Below are positions 45,112 to 53,572 of a stretch of DNA of 64,000 bases, one piece after another. Within the stretch, counting starts at the first letter, position 1. Each line of letters starts with the position of its first letter. Source of the stretch: Micromonospora echinaurantiaca (lineage in GTDB: Bacteria > Actinomycetota > Actinomycetes > Mycobacteriales > Micromonosporaceae); contig NZ_LT607750.1 of NCBI RefSeq assembly GCF_900090235.1, forward strand, positions 1,128,501 to 1,192,500, read 5' to 3'. The position numbers and the translations under genes were made by a program. The notes beneath the pieces are model-generated. The model was not told the origin of the DNA, searched no databases, and was given only the letters and a program-made list of their open reading frames with translations.

Positions 45112-45723
45112 ATGAGCCGGACCGGCCGGGTCGAGCGGGTCACCAAGGAGACGAAGGTCCTCGTCGAGATCGACCTCGACGGCACGGGCCGGGCCGAGAT
45201 CAGCACCGGGGTCGGCTTCTACGACCACATGCTCAACCAGATCGCCCGGCACGGCGGCTTCGACCTGACCGTGCGCACGGTGGGCGACCTGGAGATCGAC
45301 GCGCACCACACCATGGAGGACACCGCGCTCGCCCTGGGCACCGCCTTCGACCAGGCGCTGGGGGACAAGGCCGGCATCCGGCGGTACGGCTCGGCGACCG
45401 TCCCGATGGACGAGGTGCTGGTCCGGGCGGCGGTGGACCTGTCCGGCCGGCCGTACGTGGTGCACGACGAGCCGCCGCTGGCCCCGTACATCGGGCCGGT
45501 CTACCCGACCAGCATGACCCGGCACATCTGGGAGTCCTTCGGCCAGGCGGCCCGGGTCACCCTGCACGTGGACGTGCTGCGGGCGGCCCGGCCGGGCGGC
45601 CACCCGGACGCGCACCACGTGGTCGAGGCCCAGTTCAAGGCGGTCTCCCGAGCGCTGCGCGAGGCCACCGCGATCGACCCGCGCGCGGCCGGCGCGATCC
45701 CCAGCACGAAGGGGGCGCTGTGA
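45112..45723 (+). CDS. hisB: Imidazoleglycerol-phosphate dehydratase
   Basis: Manganese enzyme converting imidazole glycerol phosphate to imidazole acetol phosphate; monofunctional as in other actinobacteria. In 203 residues: STGVGFYDHMLNQIARHGGFD, the metal-binding EIDAHHTMEDTALALG, and the second half-site PDAHHVVEAQFKAVSRALREA. ATG 45112 follows repeat B. The stop overlaps the next small gene by 1 bp (TGATG). Confidence 0.98.
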   Translation: MSRTGRVERVTKETKVLVEIDLDGTGRAEISTGVGFYDHMLNQIARHGGFDLTVRTVGDLEIDAHHTMEDTALALGTAFDQALGDKAGIRRYGSATVPMDEVLVRAAVDLSGRPYVVHDEPPLAPYIGPVYPTSMTRHIWESFGQAARVTLHVDVLRAARPGGHPDAHHVVEAQFKAVSRALREATAIDPRAAGAIPSTKGAL

Positions 45724-45896
45724 TGGGGGCAGTGCTGCCGATCCTGTTGCTGGTGCTGGCCGGCGTGCTGGTGGGCGGGGTCGTCTCGTTGCACCGGCAG
45801 GGCGCGCCGCGCGGCGCGGTGGTGGTCACCGCGCTGCTCGCCGTGCTGGCCACCACCGGCGGGGTGCTCTGGCTGCTGCCGGAGGTGGGGGCATGA
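45723..45896 (+). CDS. 57-aa two-helix membrane protein inside the his operon
   Basis: A small protein made almost wholly of two hydrophobic segments, VLPILLLVLAGVLVGGVVSL and VVVTALLAVLATTGGVLWLL, joined by the basic loop HRQGAPRG. It starts on the ATG that overlaps the hisB stop (TGATG) and its stop overlaps the hisH ATG (ATGA), so it is translationally coupled on both sides and very likely real. Small membrane proteins at this place are seen in other actinobacterial his operons. Function unknown. Confidence 0.75.
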   Translation: MGAVLPILLLVLAGVLVGGVVSLHRQGAPRGAVVVTALLAVLATTGGVLWLLPEVGA

Positions 45897-46525
45897 GCGG
45901 CGTCGTGGTGCTGGACTACGGGTCGGGCAACCTGCGCTCGGCGGAGCGGGCGCTGGCCGCGGCCGGCGCCGACGTGCGGGTGACCGACGACCTGACCGCC
46001 GCCGCCGAGGCGGACGGCCTGGTGGTGCCGGGGGTGGGCGCGTTCGCGGCGTGCATGGCCGGGATCGAGGCGCTCGGCGCCGGGCCGGTCATCGCCGAGC
46101 GGGTCGCCGCGGGCCGTCCGGTGCTGGGCATCTGCGTCGGCATGCAGGTGCTCTTCGAACACGGCGACGAGCACGGCGTGGTGACCAAGGGACTCGGCCT
46201 GCTTCCCGGCGGGGTGACGAGGCTGCCCGCCGCCCGGCTGCCGCACATGGGTTGGAACACCGTCGCGGCGCCGGCCGGTTCGGTGCTCTTCGCCGGACTG
46301 CCCGCCGACAGCCGCTTCTACTTCGTCCACTCGTACGCGGTCGGCGACCCCGGCGCGTTGGCCGCCGCGGGCGCCACCGTCACCACCGCCCACCACGGGG
46401 TGGACTTCGTCGCGGCGGTGGAGCGGGGCGCGCTGTCGGCCGCCCAGTTCCACCCGGAGAAGTCCGCCGACACCGGTGCCGCGCTGCTGCGCAACTGGCT
46501 CGGCACGCTGGGCACCGGTGGCTGA
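45893..46525 (+). CDS. hisH: Imidazole glycerol phosphate synthase, glutaminase subunit
   Basis: Supplies ammonia to HisF. The 210-residue class I amidotransferase has LDYGSGNLRSAERALAAAG, the nucleophile in PVLGICVGMQVLFE, LPHMGWNTV, FYFVHSYAV and the His-Glu pair AAQFHPEKSADTG. The ATG overlaps the preceding small gene. Its partner hisF is not in this operon but 9 kb downstream on its own promoter. Confidence 0.97.
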   Translation: MSGVVVLDYGSGNLRSAERALAAAGADVRVTDDLTAAAEADGLVVPGVGAFAACMAGIEALGAGPVIAERVAAGRPVLGICVGMQVLFEHGDEHGVVTKGLGLLPGGVTRLPAARLPHMGWNTVAAPAGSVLFAGLPADSRFYFVHSYAVGDPGALAAAGATVTTAHHGVDFVAAVERGALSAAQFHPEKSADTGAALLRNWLGTLGTGG

Positions 46526-46579
46526 GCCGGTCCGCCGCCCGGCCGGCCGCCCCGGCGAGGGGCGCCGGCGGGGTGCCCG

Positions 46580-46903
46580 GTGAGCAAGGAGCGGGCCCGC
46601 CGGCGGGCGGAGCGGGAGGCCGCGCAGGCCCGGGAGCGGGCCGTCCGGCAGCGGCGGTCGGACCGGCGGGCCCGGCGGCGGGCGTTGCTGCGCCGGCTGA
46701 CGCCGACCTGGCAGCGCGGGCGTACCGGCCGGCTGCCCCGGCACAGCCGGGGTGAACGCGCGGCGATCGTGCTGCTCACCCTGGCGGCGATCATGCTGAT
46801 CTGGTCGCTCGTGGACGATCTGGCGCTGCGCGTCGCGCTGGTCGTGCTGCTGCTGCTCGTACTGCCGGCGATCGTGGTGATCGCCCTGGACCGTCGTACC
46901 TGA
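46580..46903 (+). CDS. Small basic membrane protein between hisH and priA
   Basis: A 107-residue protein with a highly basic N-terminal ~58 residues ([20 protein letters not shown] and following, mostly Arg) and two closely spaced membrane segments ([20 protein letters not shown] and [21 protein letters not shown]). It sits 54 bp after hisH and 16 bp before priA in the same orientation. No family recognised; it may be a membrane- and nucleic-acid-contacting protein, but that is only suggested by charge. Confidence 0.7.
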   Translation: MSKERARRRAEREAAQARERAVRQRRSDRRARRRALLRRLTPTWQRGRTGRLPRHSRGERAAIVLLTLAAIMLIWSLVDDLALRVALVVLLLLVLPAIVVIALDRRT

Positions 46904-46919
46904 ACCGAGGAGAAGCACG

Positions 46920-47645
46920 TTGAGCCTGACCCTGTTGCCCGCCGTGGACGTCGCCGACGGCCGGGCCGTCCGGCTGGTGCAGGGCGCCGCCGGCAGCGAG
47001 ACCAGCTACGGCGACCCGCTGGAGGCCGCGCTGGCCTGGCAGCGTGACGGCGCCGAGTGGATCCACCTGGTCGACCTGGACGCCGCGTTCGGCCGCGGCT
47101 CCAACGCCCACCTGCTCGCCGAGGTGGTCCGGCAACTCGACGTGAAGGTGGAGCTGTCCGGCGGCATCCGGGACGACGAGTCGCTGGCGGCCGCGCTCGG
47201 CACCGGCGCCGCCCGGGTGAACATCGGCACCGCGGCCCTGGAGGACCCGGTCTGGTGCGACCGGGTGGTCGGCGAGTACGGCGACCGGGTGGCGATCGGG
47301 TTGGACGTGCGCGGCCGTACCCTCTCGGCCCGGGGCTGGACCCGCGACGGCGGCGACCTGTACGAGGTGCTGGAGCGGTTGGACAAGGCCGGCGCGGCGC
47401 GGTACGTGGTCACCGACATCACCAAGGACGGCACCATGCGCGGGCCGAACCTGGACCTGCTGCGCGAGGTCTGCGCCCGCACGGACGCCCCGGTGATCGC
47501 CTCCGGCGGTGTCTCCACCCTGGACGACCTGCGGGCGCTGGCCACCCTGGAGCCGCTCGGCGTGGAGGGCGTCATCGCCGGCAAGGCGCTCTACGCGGGG
47601 GCCTTCACGGTCGCCGAGGCGCTGGAAACCCTGGCGGCGGCGTGA
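46920..47645 (+). CDS. priA: Phosphoribosyl isomerase A (HisA/TrpF)
   Basis: Beta-alpha barrel isomerase that converts ProFAR to PRFAR; actinobacterial members also act on phosphoribosylanthranilate in tryptophan synthesis. The 241-residue protein has [18 protein letters not shown] (first catalytic Asp), [49 protein letters not shown] (second catalytic Asp) and [16 protein letters not shown]. The bifunctional assignment is from the taxon, since no trpF is present in the window to test it. Start is TTG 46920 with GAGGAG upstream. Confidence 0.93.
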   Translation: MSLTLLPAVDVADGRAVRLVQGAAGSETSYGDPLEAALAWQRDGAEWIHLVDLDAAFGRGSNAHLLAEVVRQLDVKVELSGGIRDDESLAAALGTGAARVNIGTAALEDPVWCDRVVGEYGDRVAIGLDVRGRTLSARGWTRDGGDLYEVLERLDKAGAARYVVTDITKDGTMRGPNLDLLREVCARTDAPVIASGGVSTLDDLRALATLEPLGVEGVIAGKALYAGAFTVAEALETLAAA

Positions 47646-47721
47646 GCGAGCGGAGCGAGCGAACCAGCTGGCCCGGTGCGTCGGTGCCGCACGGCGGCAC
47701 GGAGCGAAGGGGAGCGCCGGC
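47643..47721 (+). repeat. Imperfect repeat-rich spacer between priA and ridA
   Basis: Begins in the priA stop with GAGCGAGCGGAGCGAGCGAA (an internal GCGAGCG/GGAGCGA repeat) and ends with GAGCGAAGGGGAGCGCC before GTG 47722. It also contains the hairpin GTGCCGC-AC-GGCGGCAC. The sequence style is like the intergenic repeats before mraY and hisB, but it is not a clear copy of them. Confidence 0.45.
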
Positions 47722-48141
47722 GTGAGCGCGCGTGGCGTCGAGGAGAGCGGCACGACCGTCACCCGGCTGGGTTCCGGCGGGCCGTGGGAGGCCGCCTACG
47801 GCTACTCCCGGGTGGTCCGCGCCGGTGACCTCGCCTGGACGGCCGGCTGCACGTCCACGGTTGACGGGGTGGTGACCCACGTCGGGGACGCGGCCGCGCA
47901 GACCGCGCAGGCGCTGCGGATCGGGTTGGCCGCGTTGGCCGAGGTGGGCGCGCAGCCGGCCGATGTGGTGCGGACCCGGATGTACGTCACCGACCGGGCG
48001 TACGCCGACGAGGTCGGCCGGGCGCACAACGCGGTGTTCGGCGCGGTCCGCCCGGCCGCCACCATGGTGGTGGTGGCCGGTCTGATCGACCCGGAGCAGC
48101 TGGTCGAGGTGGAGCTGGAGGCCTACCTCGGCGAGCGCTGA
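47722..48141 (+). CDS. RidA-family (YjgF/UK114) protein
   Basis: A 139-residue RidA-family protein; family members hydrolyse reactive enamine/imine intermediates made by PLP enzymes, or have related roles. It has AYGYSRVVRAGDLAWTAGCTS, a helical part VGDAAAQTAQALRIGLAALAEVGA, DVVRTRMYVTD and the C-terminal RPAATMVVVAGLIDPEQLVEVELEAYLG, with the Arg of the RPAAT motif corresponding to the substrate-carboxylate-binding Arg. GTG 47722 has AAGGGGAG about 8 nt upstream. Last gene of the his run; divergent or unlinked genes follow after 86 bp. Confidence 0.9.
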   Translation: MSARGVEESGTTVTRLGSGGPWEAAYGYSRVVRAGDLAWTAGCTSTVDGVVTHVGDAAAQTAQALRIGLAALAEVGAQPADVVRTRMYVTDRAYADEVGRAHNAVFGAVRPAATMVVVAGLIDPEQLVEVELEAYLGER

Positions 48142-48227
48142 GCCGGCCCGGAGTCGGCCCGGACAGCCCCGGCGCGTCCGCCGTACGGTCCTCGACCGGG
48201 GCCGCCGGTGGGTGCCAGACTGACCCG

Positions 48228-50984
48228 GTGAGCGGGGCGGCCGTCGGTCGGGACGTGCTGGTCGACCGTGCCCGGCGGTCGCTGGACGAGGGCCGGCCGG
48301 TGCTGGTGGAGGGCCCGGCCGGGATCGGCAAGACGGTCGTGCACCGGGAGTTGCTGGGCGCGGCCCGCCGGGCCGGCTGGCTGGTGCTGGGCTGCGCCCC
48401 GACCGAGGCGGAGTCGGCGCTGCCGTTCGCGGCGCTGGCCGACCTGCTCGACCCACTCGCCGGCCGGGTGCCCGAGCTGCCGGCGCCGCAGCGCGCGGCG
48501 CTGGCCGGGGTGCTGCTCACCGGCGACGTGCCGGGGCAGCCGATCGACGAGCGGACGGTGGGCGCGGCCACCCGGTCCCTGCTGGAGGCCGCCACCGCCG
48601 ATCCGGCGGCGCCCCGGCTGCTGGTGGCCGTCGACGACGCCCCGTGGCTGGACCCGCCGAGCGAGCGGGCCCTCCGGTTCGCGGTGCGCCGGCTGGTGCC
48701 GCGGATCGCCGTGCTGGTCACCGCGCGGGCCGACCGGCCCGGCAGCGACCCGGCGCCGCTCGGACTCGACCACGGCGCCACCGGCGCCCGGCTGGACCGG
48801 ATCGCGCTCGGGCCGCTCGGCGTGGGGGCACTGCACCACGTGCTGCGGACCGAGACCGGAACGGCGCTGCCCCGGCCGCTGCTGGTCCGGATCGCCGCCG
48901 AGGCCGGCGGCAACCCGCTGCTCGCCATCGAGCTGGCCCGGGCGGTGCTCCGGCTGCCGCAGCTGCCGGCCCCGGGCGCCGACCTGCCGGCCGCGCCGTC
49001 GCTGCGGCAGCTGGTCGCCGACCGGGTGGCCGCGCTGCCGCCGGACACCCGGCACGCGGTGCGCCTCGCCGCCCTCTCCGGCGTACCCACGCTGGCCGGG
49101 CTGGCCCGCGCCGGGGTGCCGGCGGCGGCCCTCGACGCGGCCGAGGAGGCCGGCCTGGTCGCCGTACGCGGGGACGCGATCGGCTTCGCCCACCCGGTGT
49201 ACGCGGCGGCGGTCCGCGCCGACGTGCCGCCGGGGGTGCGTGGCCGGTTGCACCGGCTGCTCGCCGACACCACGCTCGACCCCGACGAGCGGGCCCGGCA
49301 GCTGGCCCGCTGCCTCACCGGGCCGGATCCGGCGGCGGCGGCCGAGATCGCCGCGGCCGCCGCCCGGCAGCGCAGCCGGGGCGCGCCGGAGACGGCTGCC
49401 GGCCTGTACGACAGCGCGGCCCGGCTCGCCGCGCCCGGCGCCACCGCCGAGCACGCGAGGTGGCGGCTGGCCGCCGCGGCGTGCCGCAACGACTGCGGCG
49501 ACTACTCCGCCGCGCGGGCGGCCGCCGACCGCGCGGCCGAGGAGCTGACCGGGCCGGCGAGCGCGGAGGCGCTGCTGTTGCGGGCGGTCGTCGCCTGGAG
49601 TGCCGACGAGCCGGCGGAAGCGGCCTGGACCGCCGCCGAGGCGGCCCTGGCGTCCGCGCCGGCCGGCTCGCCGCTGGCCGGCCGGATCCACGCCCACCTC
49701 AGCCTGTTCCGGGACGCCCCCGACACGGCCCGGCGGCACGCGGAGGCGGCGGTCGCGCTGCTGGCCGACAGCCCCGACGACCGGCCGGTGTACGCCGCCG
49801 CACTGCTGCTGCTCTTCTTCAACGCGGTGCGGGCCGGGCTGCCGGCGCGCACCGACCTGCTGGCGCGAGCGCTGGAGCTGGAGGGGGCGGAGCCGTCCTG
49901 GCTGGCCGGCACCGTCCCGGCGATCTGGTGGCGGTCGGTGGACGAGCACGGCCGGGCCCGCGACCGGCTGCACCGGATGCTGGCTCGAGCGGTCGCCCGT
50001 GGCGACGAGCCGTCCCAGCACGAGCTGCTCTGCCACCTGGGCGAGACCGAACTGCTCGCCGGCCGGTGGACGGACGCCGCGGCGCACATCGCCGTCGCCC
50101 GGGACCTGGGCGAGCAGTACGGCACCGACTCGGCCGGCGAGCACTGGCTGGAGGGGCTGCTGCTGGCCCACCGGGGGCGGCTGCCCGAAGCGGACCGGAT
50201 CGCCGCGGAGGGGCTGCGCCGGGCCGCCGAACTGGACGACCGCTGGCGGCGGCGGATCTACGCGCAGCTCGCCGGGTTCGTGGCGCTGAGCGCGGGACGG
50301 ATGGCGGTGGCCGCCCAGCACTACGGTGAGCTGGCGGTTACCGTCGACGAGCTGGGCCTGGTCGAGCCGCTCGCCCAGCGGTTCGAACCCGACTGGCTGG
50401 AGGCCTGCGTCGGCGCCGGTGACCTGACCACCGCCGAGGCGGCGCTGGACCGGCTGGCCACCCGGCACCGGCGGCTGCCGCGACCGTGGACCACGCTGGG
50501 GCTGGCCCGCAGCCGGGTGCTGCTGGCCGGCGCGCTCGGCCGGGACCCGTCGGACGCGCTGGCCGAACTGGCCGCCGCCCGGGCCGCGGTGCCGGCGGAC
50601 GTGCTGCCGCTGGACCGGGCCCGCTGCCTGCTGGTGGCCGGGGTCGCGTACCGGCGGCTGCGGCGCCGGCGTGACGCGCGGGAGGCGTTGACCGCCGCCG
50701 CCGCCGAGTTCGACGCGCTGGGCGCGGCAGCCCTGGCGGCCCGGGCCCGTGCCGAGGCGGACCGCACCGGCGGCCGTCCGCCGGCGCCGCGCCAGCTGAC
50801 CGGCACCGAGCTGGAGGTGGCCCGGCTCGCCGCCGCCGGGCGGACCAACCGGGTCATCGCCGACACGCTGTTCATCAGCCCGAAGACGGTCGAGGCGAAC
50901 CTCGTCCGGGTCTACCGCAAGCTGGGCGTCGCCAGCCGGGCCGAGCTGGGCGCGGTGATGGCCCGCGCCGACGTCGAAGGATAG
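48228..50984 (+). CDS. Large LuxR-family ATPase regulator (LAL type)
   Basis: A 918-residue transcriptional regulator of the LAL class. The N-terminal AAA/STAND ATPase has Walker A VEGPAGIGKTVVH and Walker B LLVAVDDAPWLD, with ITARAD-like sensor VLVTARADRPG. A long Ala/Arg-rich helical-repeat region (TPR-like, about residues 350-840) follows, and a C-terminal LuxR helix-turn-helix (LTGTELEVARLAAAGRTNRVIADTLFISPKTVEANLVRVYRKLG). GTG 48228 lies 6 nt after CAGACT, a near-match to the leaderless -10. Such regulators often control secondary metabolism or sugar uptake; target unknown. The small gene at 51031 may be part of its regulon. Confidence 0.92.
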   Translation: MSGAAVGRDVLVDRARRSLDEGRPVLVEGPAGIGKTVVHRELLGAARRAGWLVLGCAPTEAESALPFAALADLLDPLAGRVPELPAPQRAALAGVLLTGDVPGQPIDERTVGAATRSLLEAATADPAAPRLLVAVDDAPWLDPPSERALRFAVRRLVPRIAVLVTARADRPGSDPAPLGLDHGATGARLDRIALGPLGVGALHHVLRTETGTALPRPLLVRIAAEAGGNPLLAIELARAVLRLPQLPAPGADLPAAPSLRQLVADRVAALPPDTRHAVRLAALSGVPTLAGLARAGVPAAALDAAEEAGLVAVRGDAIGFAHPVYAAAVRADVPPGVRGRLHRLLADTTLDPDERARQLARCLTGPDPAAAAEIAAAAARQRSRGAPETAAGLYDSAARLAAPGATAEHARWRLAAAACRNDCGDYSAARAAADRAAEELTGPASAEALLLRAVVAWSADEPAEAAWTAAEAALASAPAGSPLAGRIHAHLSLFRDAPDTARRHAEAAVALLADSPDDRPVYAAALLLLFFNAVRAGLPARTDLLARALELEGAEPSWLAGTVPAIWWRSVDEHGRARDRLHRMLARAVARGDEPSQHELLCHLGETELLAGRWTDAAAHIAVARDLGEQYGTDSAGEHWLEGLLLAHRGRLPEADRIAAEGLRRAAELDDRWRRRIYAQLAGFVALSAGRMAVAAQHYGELAVTVDELGLVEPLAQRFEPDWLEACVGAGDLTTAEAALDRLATRHRRLPRPWTTLGLARSRVLLAGALGRDPSDALAELAAARAAVPADVLPLDRARCLLVAGVAYRRLRRRRDAREALTAAAAEFDALGAAALAARARAEADRTGGRPPAPRQLTGTELEVARLAAAGRTNRVIADTLFISPKTVEANLVRVYRKLGVASRAELGAVMARADVEG

Positions 50985-51018
50985 GGAAACACCCGATTAC
51001 CCGGGCGCCGCGCGGACC

Positions 51019-51024
51019 TAGCGT
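51019..51024 (+). promoter_or_regulatory. -10 element (TAGCGT) of the 92-aa gene
   Basis: TAGCGT ends 6 nt before ATG 51031, with no ribosome-binding site; leaderless type. Confidence 0.5.
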
Positions 51025-51030
51025 CGACGC

Positions 51031-51309
51031 ATGGCCGCTCGACTGTTCGTCCTCGAACGCTACGACCGGGGTCCGGAGGAGCGCGCCGACGAGCCCGTCG
51101 GCGGGTTGACCACCGGCACCACCCGGCTGCGGGGCGCGCTGCGGATCCCCGCCGACGACGTGGTGCTGGCCCTGGTCGAGGGACCCGACGCGGAGACGGT
51201 GGCGGCGGTGGCGGTCGCCGCCGGCTGGCGGGTGGACCGGCTCGGGCCGGCCGAGTGGATCGTCGCGCCGGAGTGCCCGGCGCCGGCGGCCGGGGCGGAC
51301 CCGTCGTGA
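51031..51309 (+). CDS. 92-aa protein, possibly related to DUF4242
   Basis: A small soluble protein starting MAARLFVLERYDRG with VLALVEGPDAETVAAVAVAAGWRVDRLGPAEWI. The pattern of a Val-Glu-Arg start, a beta strand ending in VEGPDAE and an AAGW helix resembles small DUF4242 (ferredoxin-like, possibly metal-binding) proteins often encoded near LuxR-family ATPase regulators, but the match is weak. It stands directly downstream of such a regulator and has its own leaderless promoter. Confidence 0.7.
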   Translation: MAARLFVLERYDRGPEERADEPVGGLTTGTTRLRGALRIPADDVVLALVEGPDAETVAAVAVAAGWRVDRLGPAEWIVAPECPAPAAGADPS

Positions 51310-51370
51310 CCGGGCCGCGGGTCCAGGTGCGCGGAACGCGGCCGTTCGTCCGCAAAGGAGGGATGTCGAG

Positions 51371-51910
51371 GTGAAGCAGACTCATCGTTCCCGGTGGTCC
51401 GGGCTGCTGCTGGCCGGGCTGTTCGGCCTGACCGGGGCGGTCGCCGGCTGCGGCGGCGCGGAGGAGACACCGCCGGCGGCCGGCGGTGCGCCGGAGGTGG
51501 TCGCCACCACCGGGAGCGCGGCCGCCGAGCCGTCCCCGACGGCGGCCGCGGTGGACCCGTGCGCGCTGGTGTCCAGGCAGGAGGCCGAACAGCTCGCCGG
51601 CACCCGGCTGGAGGACGGCCAGCCGGTGCGCGAGACCTGCACCTACGTCGGGCCGGTCAGTGGGCCGACCGCCCAGGTCGAGGTCTTCGTCGGCGACGGG
51701 GCGAAGAAGTTCCTGGACATCGAGCGGGACCTCGGCCACGAGCTGCGCCCGCTGGCCGGGGTCGGCGACGAGGCGTACGCGAGCCACGAGGCGGTCTTCG
51801 TCAACGGCTCGGGGGTCTGGGTGTCGGTGCGCCTGGTCCGGCTCAACGACCCGGCGGAGAACCGCGCGCCGCTGGAGAAGGTGGCGCGTACCGTGGCCGG
51901 ACGGCTGTGA
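51371..51910 (+). CDS. Lipoprotein, DUF3558-like
   Basis: A 179-residue predicted lipoprotein. The signal sequence SRWSGLLLAGLFGLTGAVAGCGG ends in the lipobox AVAGC (Cys27), so it is processed by LspA and tethered outside. A Ala/Pro/Thr-rich spacer follows, then DPCALVSRQEAEQLAGTRLEDGQ, the typical start of DUF3558 proteins, with CTYVG forming the likely disulfide partner, and LAGVGDEAYASHEAVFVNGSGVWVSVRL. GTG 51371 has AAAGGAGGG 8 nt upstream. Function unknown; 16 bp before another lipoprotein gene. Confidence 0.88.
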   Translation: MKQTHRSRWSGLLLAGLFGLTGAVAGCGGAEETPPAAGGAPEVVATTGSAAAEPSPTAAAVDPCALVSRQEAEQLAGTRLEDGQPVRETCTYVGPVSGPTAQVEVFVGDGAKKFLDIERDLGHELRPLAGVGDEAYASHEAVFVNGSGVWVSVRLVRLNDPAENRAPLEKVARTVAGRL

Positions 51911-51926
51911 GCGGGGTGCGGCGGCG

Positions 51927-53525
51927 ATGAGGACGAACCGCTGCGCCGGTGGACGCTGGCTCGCCGTGGTGACGGTGCTGGCCGTGTTGGCCCCGGCCGC
52001 GGCCTGCTCGGGTGACCGGCCACCGGGCGGCGGGCCGACCGACCCGTACCACGCCGACGCCGTCCGGTACGGGCTCGCGCCGCAGCCGCACCCCGACGTG
52101 ACGTACCAGCCGGACGTGGTCCTGGTCGGCGGCGGTGGCGCCGCCGTGCGGTCGGTGACCGACGACGGGCTGACCTGGCGGATCGACCCGGACGCGGAGC
52201 GGGCCGGCGACCTCGCTCCGGGCAAGGTCATGTTCCTCACCTCCCGGGCCGTCGGCCGGGTGGTGGACGTCCGCCGCGACGGCGGAGACCTGGCGGTGAC
52301 CATCGGTCCGGTCGAGCTGACCGAGGTGATCCGGGACGGCACGTTCCGCACCGCCGCGCCGGTGCCGCTGGACCGCCCGATCGCCTACTCCGCGGGCACG
52401 CCGTCCTGGGTCGCCGCCGACCTGCCGCCCGAGCCCACGCCGAGCGGCGGTACGGGCGGCGGAAGATCGGGGGCGGACCTCCCGGGCGCGGACCTCCCGG
52501 GCGCGCCGAGCGGGGAGTCGGGCACCGACGGTCGGCCGGGCGCGGGCGGTCGGCCGGGCGCGGGCGCCGGCGGCACCGGCGGCGGGGCGCCGATCGGCCG
52601 GACCCGCCTCGCGCCGGTCCGGGCGCCCGCACCCCGCCCGCCGGCCCCGCCCGCCCGGGTGGCCAACCAGCAGTCGGCGCAGGCCGGCGCCCTGAAGCTG
52701 ACGACGGAGTGCTGCTCCGAGGGGGTCACCGCGCGGTTCGAGCACGACGACGGCGAGATCCGGATGACCGGATCGGTGACCCTGCTGCTGAAGAAGCCGA
52801 CGGCCACCTTCGACCTGGCCATCTCCGGCGGCACGGTCACCCGGGCGGAGTTCAGCGTCACCGGCGGCGCCGGCCTCCGGGTGGCGGTCAAGGCGGCGAC
52901 CAGCGTCGGCAACACCCGCAACCTGGCCAAGTCGCTGGTGGTACCGACGCAGTTCAGCATCCCGATCGGGACCATCCTCGGGGTGCCCTTCTCGGCCACC
53001 GTCGACCAGCTACTGGAGATCAAGACGGCGTTCAGCGCCAAGGACGGCCGCCTCGACGCCGCCGGCGAGTACGCGCTCAGCGGCGCGATCGGCTACGGCT
53101 ACCACCGCCCGTACTGGGGCCCGATTCAGCCCGGCGGCTTCCAGGTGCGCAACAGCCTGACCAACTCGATCACCGGGATCTCCATCGGGGCGAGCGGGCT
53201 GCTCGTCACGTACGACGTGAAGTTCACCGTCGGGATCGGGGCGCTCGGGTTCACCGCCGGGGTGTACGTCGCCCTGCGCGCCTCGGTCGGGGCGAGCCTC
53301 GGCTCGGGGGCCGGCCTGATCGTCTGCCGGGGCGCGGGGCTGGGCGTGCACATGCGCTACGGGGTCAGCTACTCGATCCCGAAGGTGGTCGCCGACGTCG
53401 TGAACTTCTTCCTCAAGGTGTTCCGGACCAAGCCGATCAGACAGCGAGGCGAGCTCGGCGACGAGGTCGTGGTGCTGAAACGGGCCGAGACCGTGCCGCC
53501 GAACGTGCCGCTCTGCGTGGTCTGA
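51927..53525 (+). CDS. Large predicted lipoprotein of unknown function
   Basis: A 532-residue exported protein. The signal peptide WLAVVTVLAVLAPAAACSG ends in an AAAC lipobox. The first domain (~residues 35-170) has GLTWRIDPDAERAGDLAPGKVMFLTSRAVGRVVDV, which looks like a beta-rich domain. A Gly/Pro-rich linker of ~85 residues follows with GADLPGADLPGA repeats, then a larger C-terminal domain with alternating short strands (VTLLLKKPTATFDLAISGGTV, FSIPIGTILGVPFSATVDQLLEIKTAF, YGYHRPYWGPIQPGGFQ) and a Gly/Ala-rich stretch GIGALGFTAGVYVALRASVGASLGSGAG. The pattern suggests a beta-structured surface protein. I do not recognise the family. Follows the DUF3558 lipoprotein by 16 bp. Confidence 0.78.
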   Translation: MRTNRCAGGRWLAVVTVLAVLAPAAACSGDRPPGGGPTDPYHADAVRYGLAPQPHPDVTYQPDVVLVGGGGAAVRSVTDDGLTWRIDPDAERAGDLAPGKVMFLTSRAVGRVVDVRRDGGDLAVTIGPVELTEVIRDGTFRTAAPVPLDRPIAYSAGTPSWVAADLPPEPTPSGGTGGGRSGADLPGADLPGAPSGESGTDGRPGAGGRPGAGAGGTGGGAPIGRTRLAPVRAPAPRPPAPPARVANQQSAQAGALKLTTECCSEGVTARFEHDDGEIRMTGSVTLLLKKPTATFDLAISGGTVTRAEFSVTGGAGLRVAVKAATSVGNTRNLAKSLVVPTQFSIPIGTILGVPFSATVDQLLEIKTAFSAKDGRLDAAGEYALSGAIGYGYHRPYWGPIQPGGFQVRNSLTNSITGISIGASGLLVTYDVKFTVGIGALGFTAGVYVALRASVGASLGSGAGLIVCRGAGLGVHMRYGVSYSIPKVVADVVNFFLKVFRTKPIRQRGELGDEVVVLKRAETVPPNVPLCVV

Positions 53526-53537
53526 CCGACGAATAGA

Positions 53538-53566
53538 TTGTGCACAACTTAATTGTGCGCTACTGT
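53538..53566 (+). promoter_or_regulatory. ohrR promoter (TTGTGC-17-TACTGT)
   Basis: TTGTGC (53538-53543), 17-nt spacer, TACTGT (53561-53566), and GTG 53573 six nt later: a leaderless promoter whose spacer contains the operator. Confidence 0.65.
53542..53558. promoter_or_regulatory. OhrR operator (GCACAA-CTTAA-TTGTGC)
   Basis: A perfect 6-bp inverted repeat with an A/T centre, located between the -35 and -10 of ohrR. A/T-centred inverted repeats with TTGT half-sites are typical OhrR operators, and the position predicts autorepression relieved by organic peroxides. Confidence 0.65.
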
Positions 53567-53572
53567 CTACCG

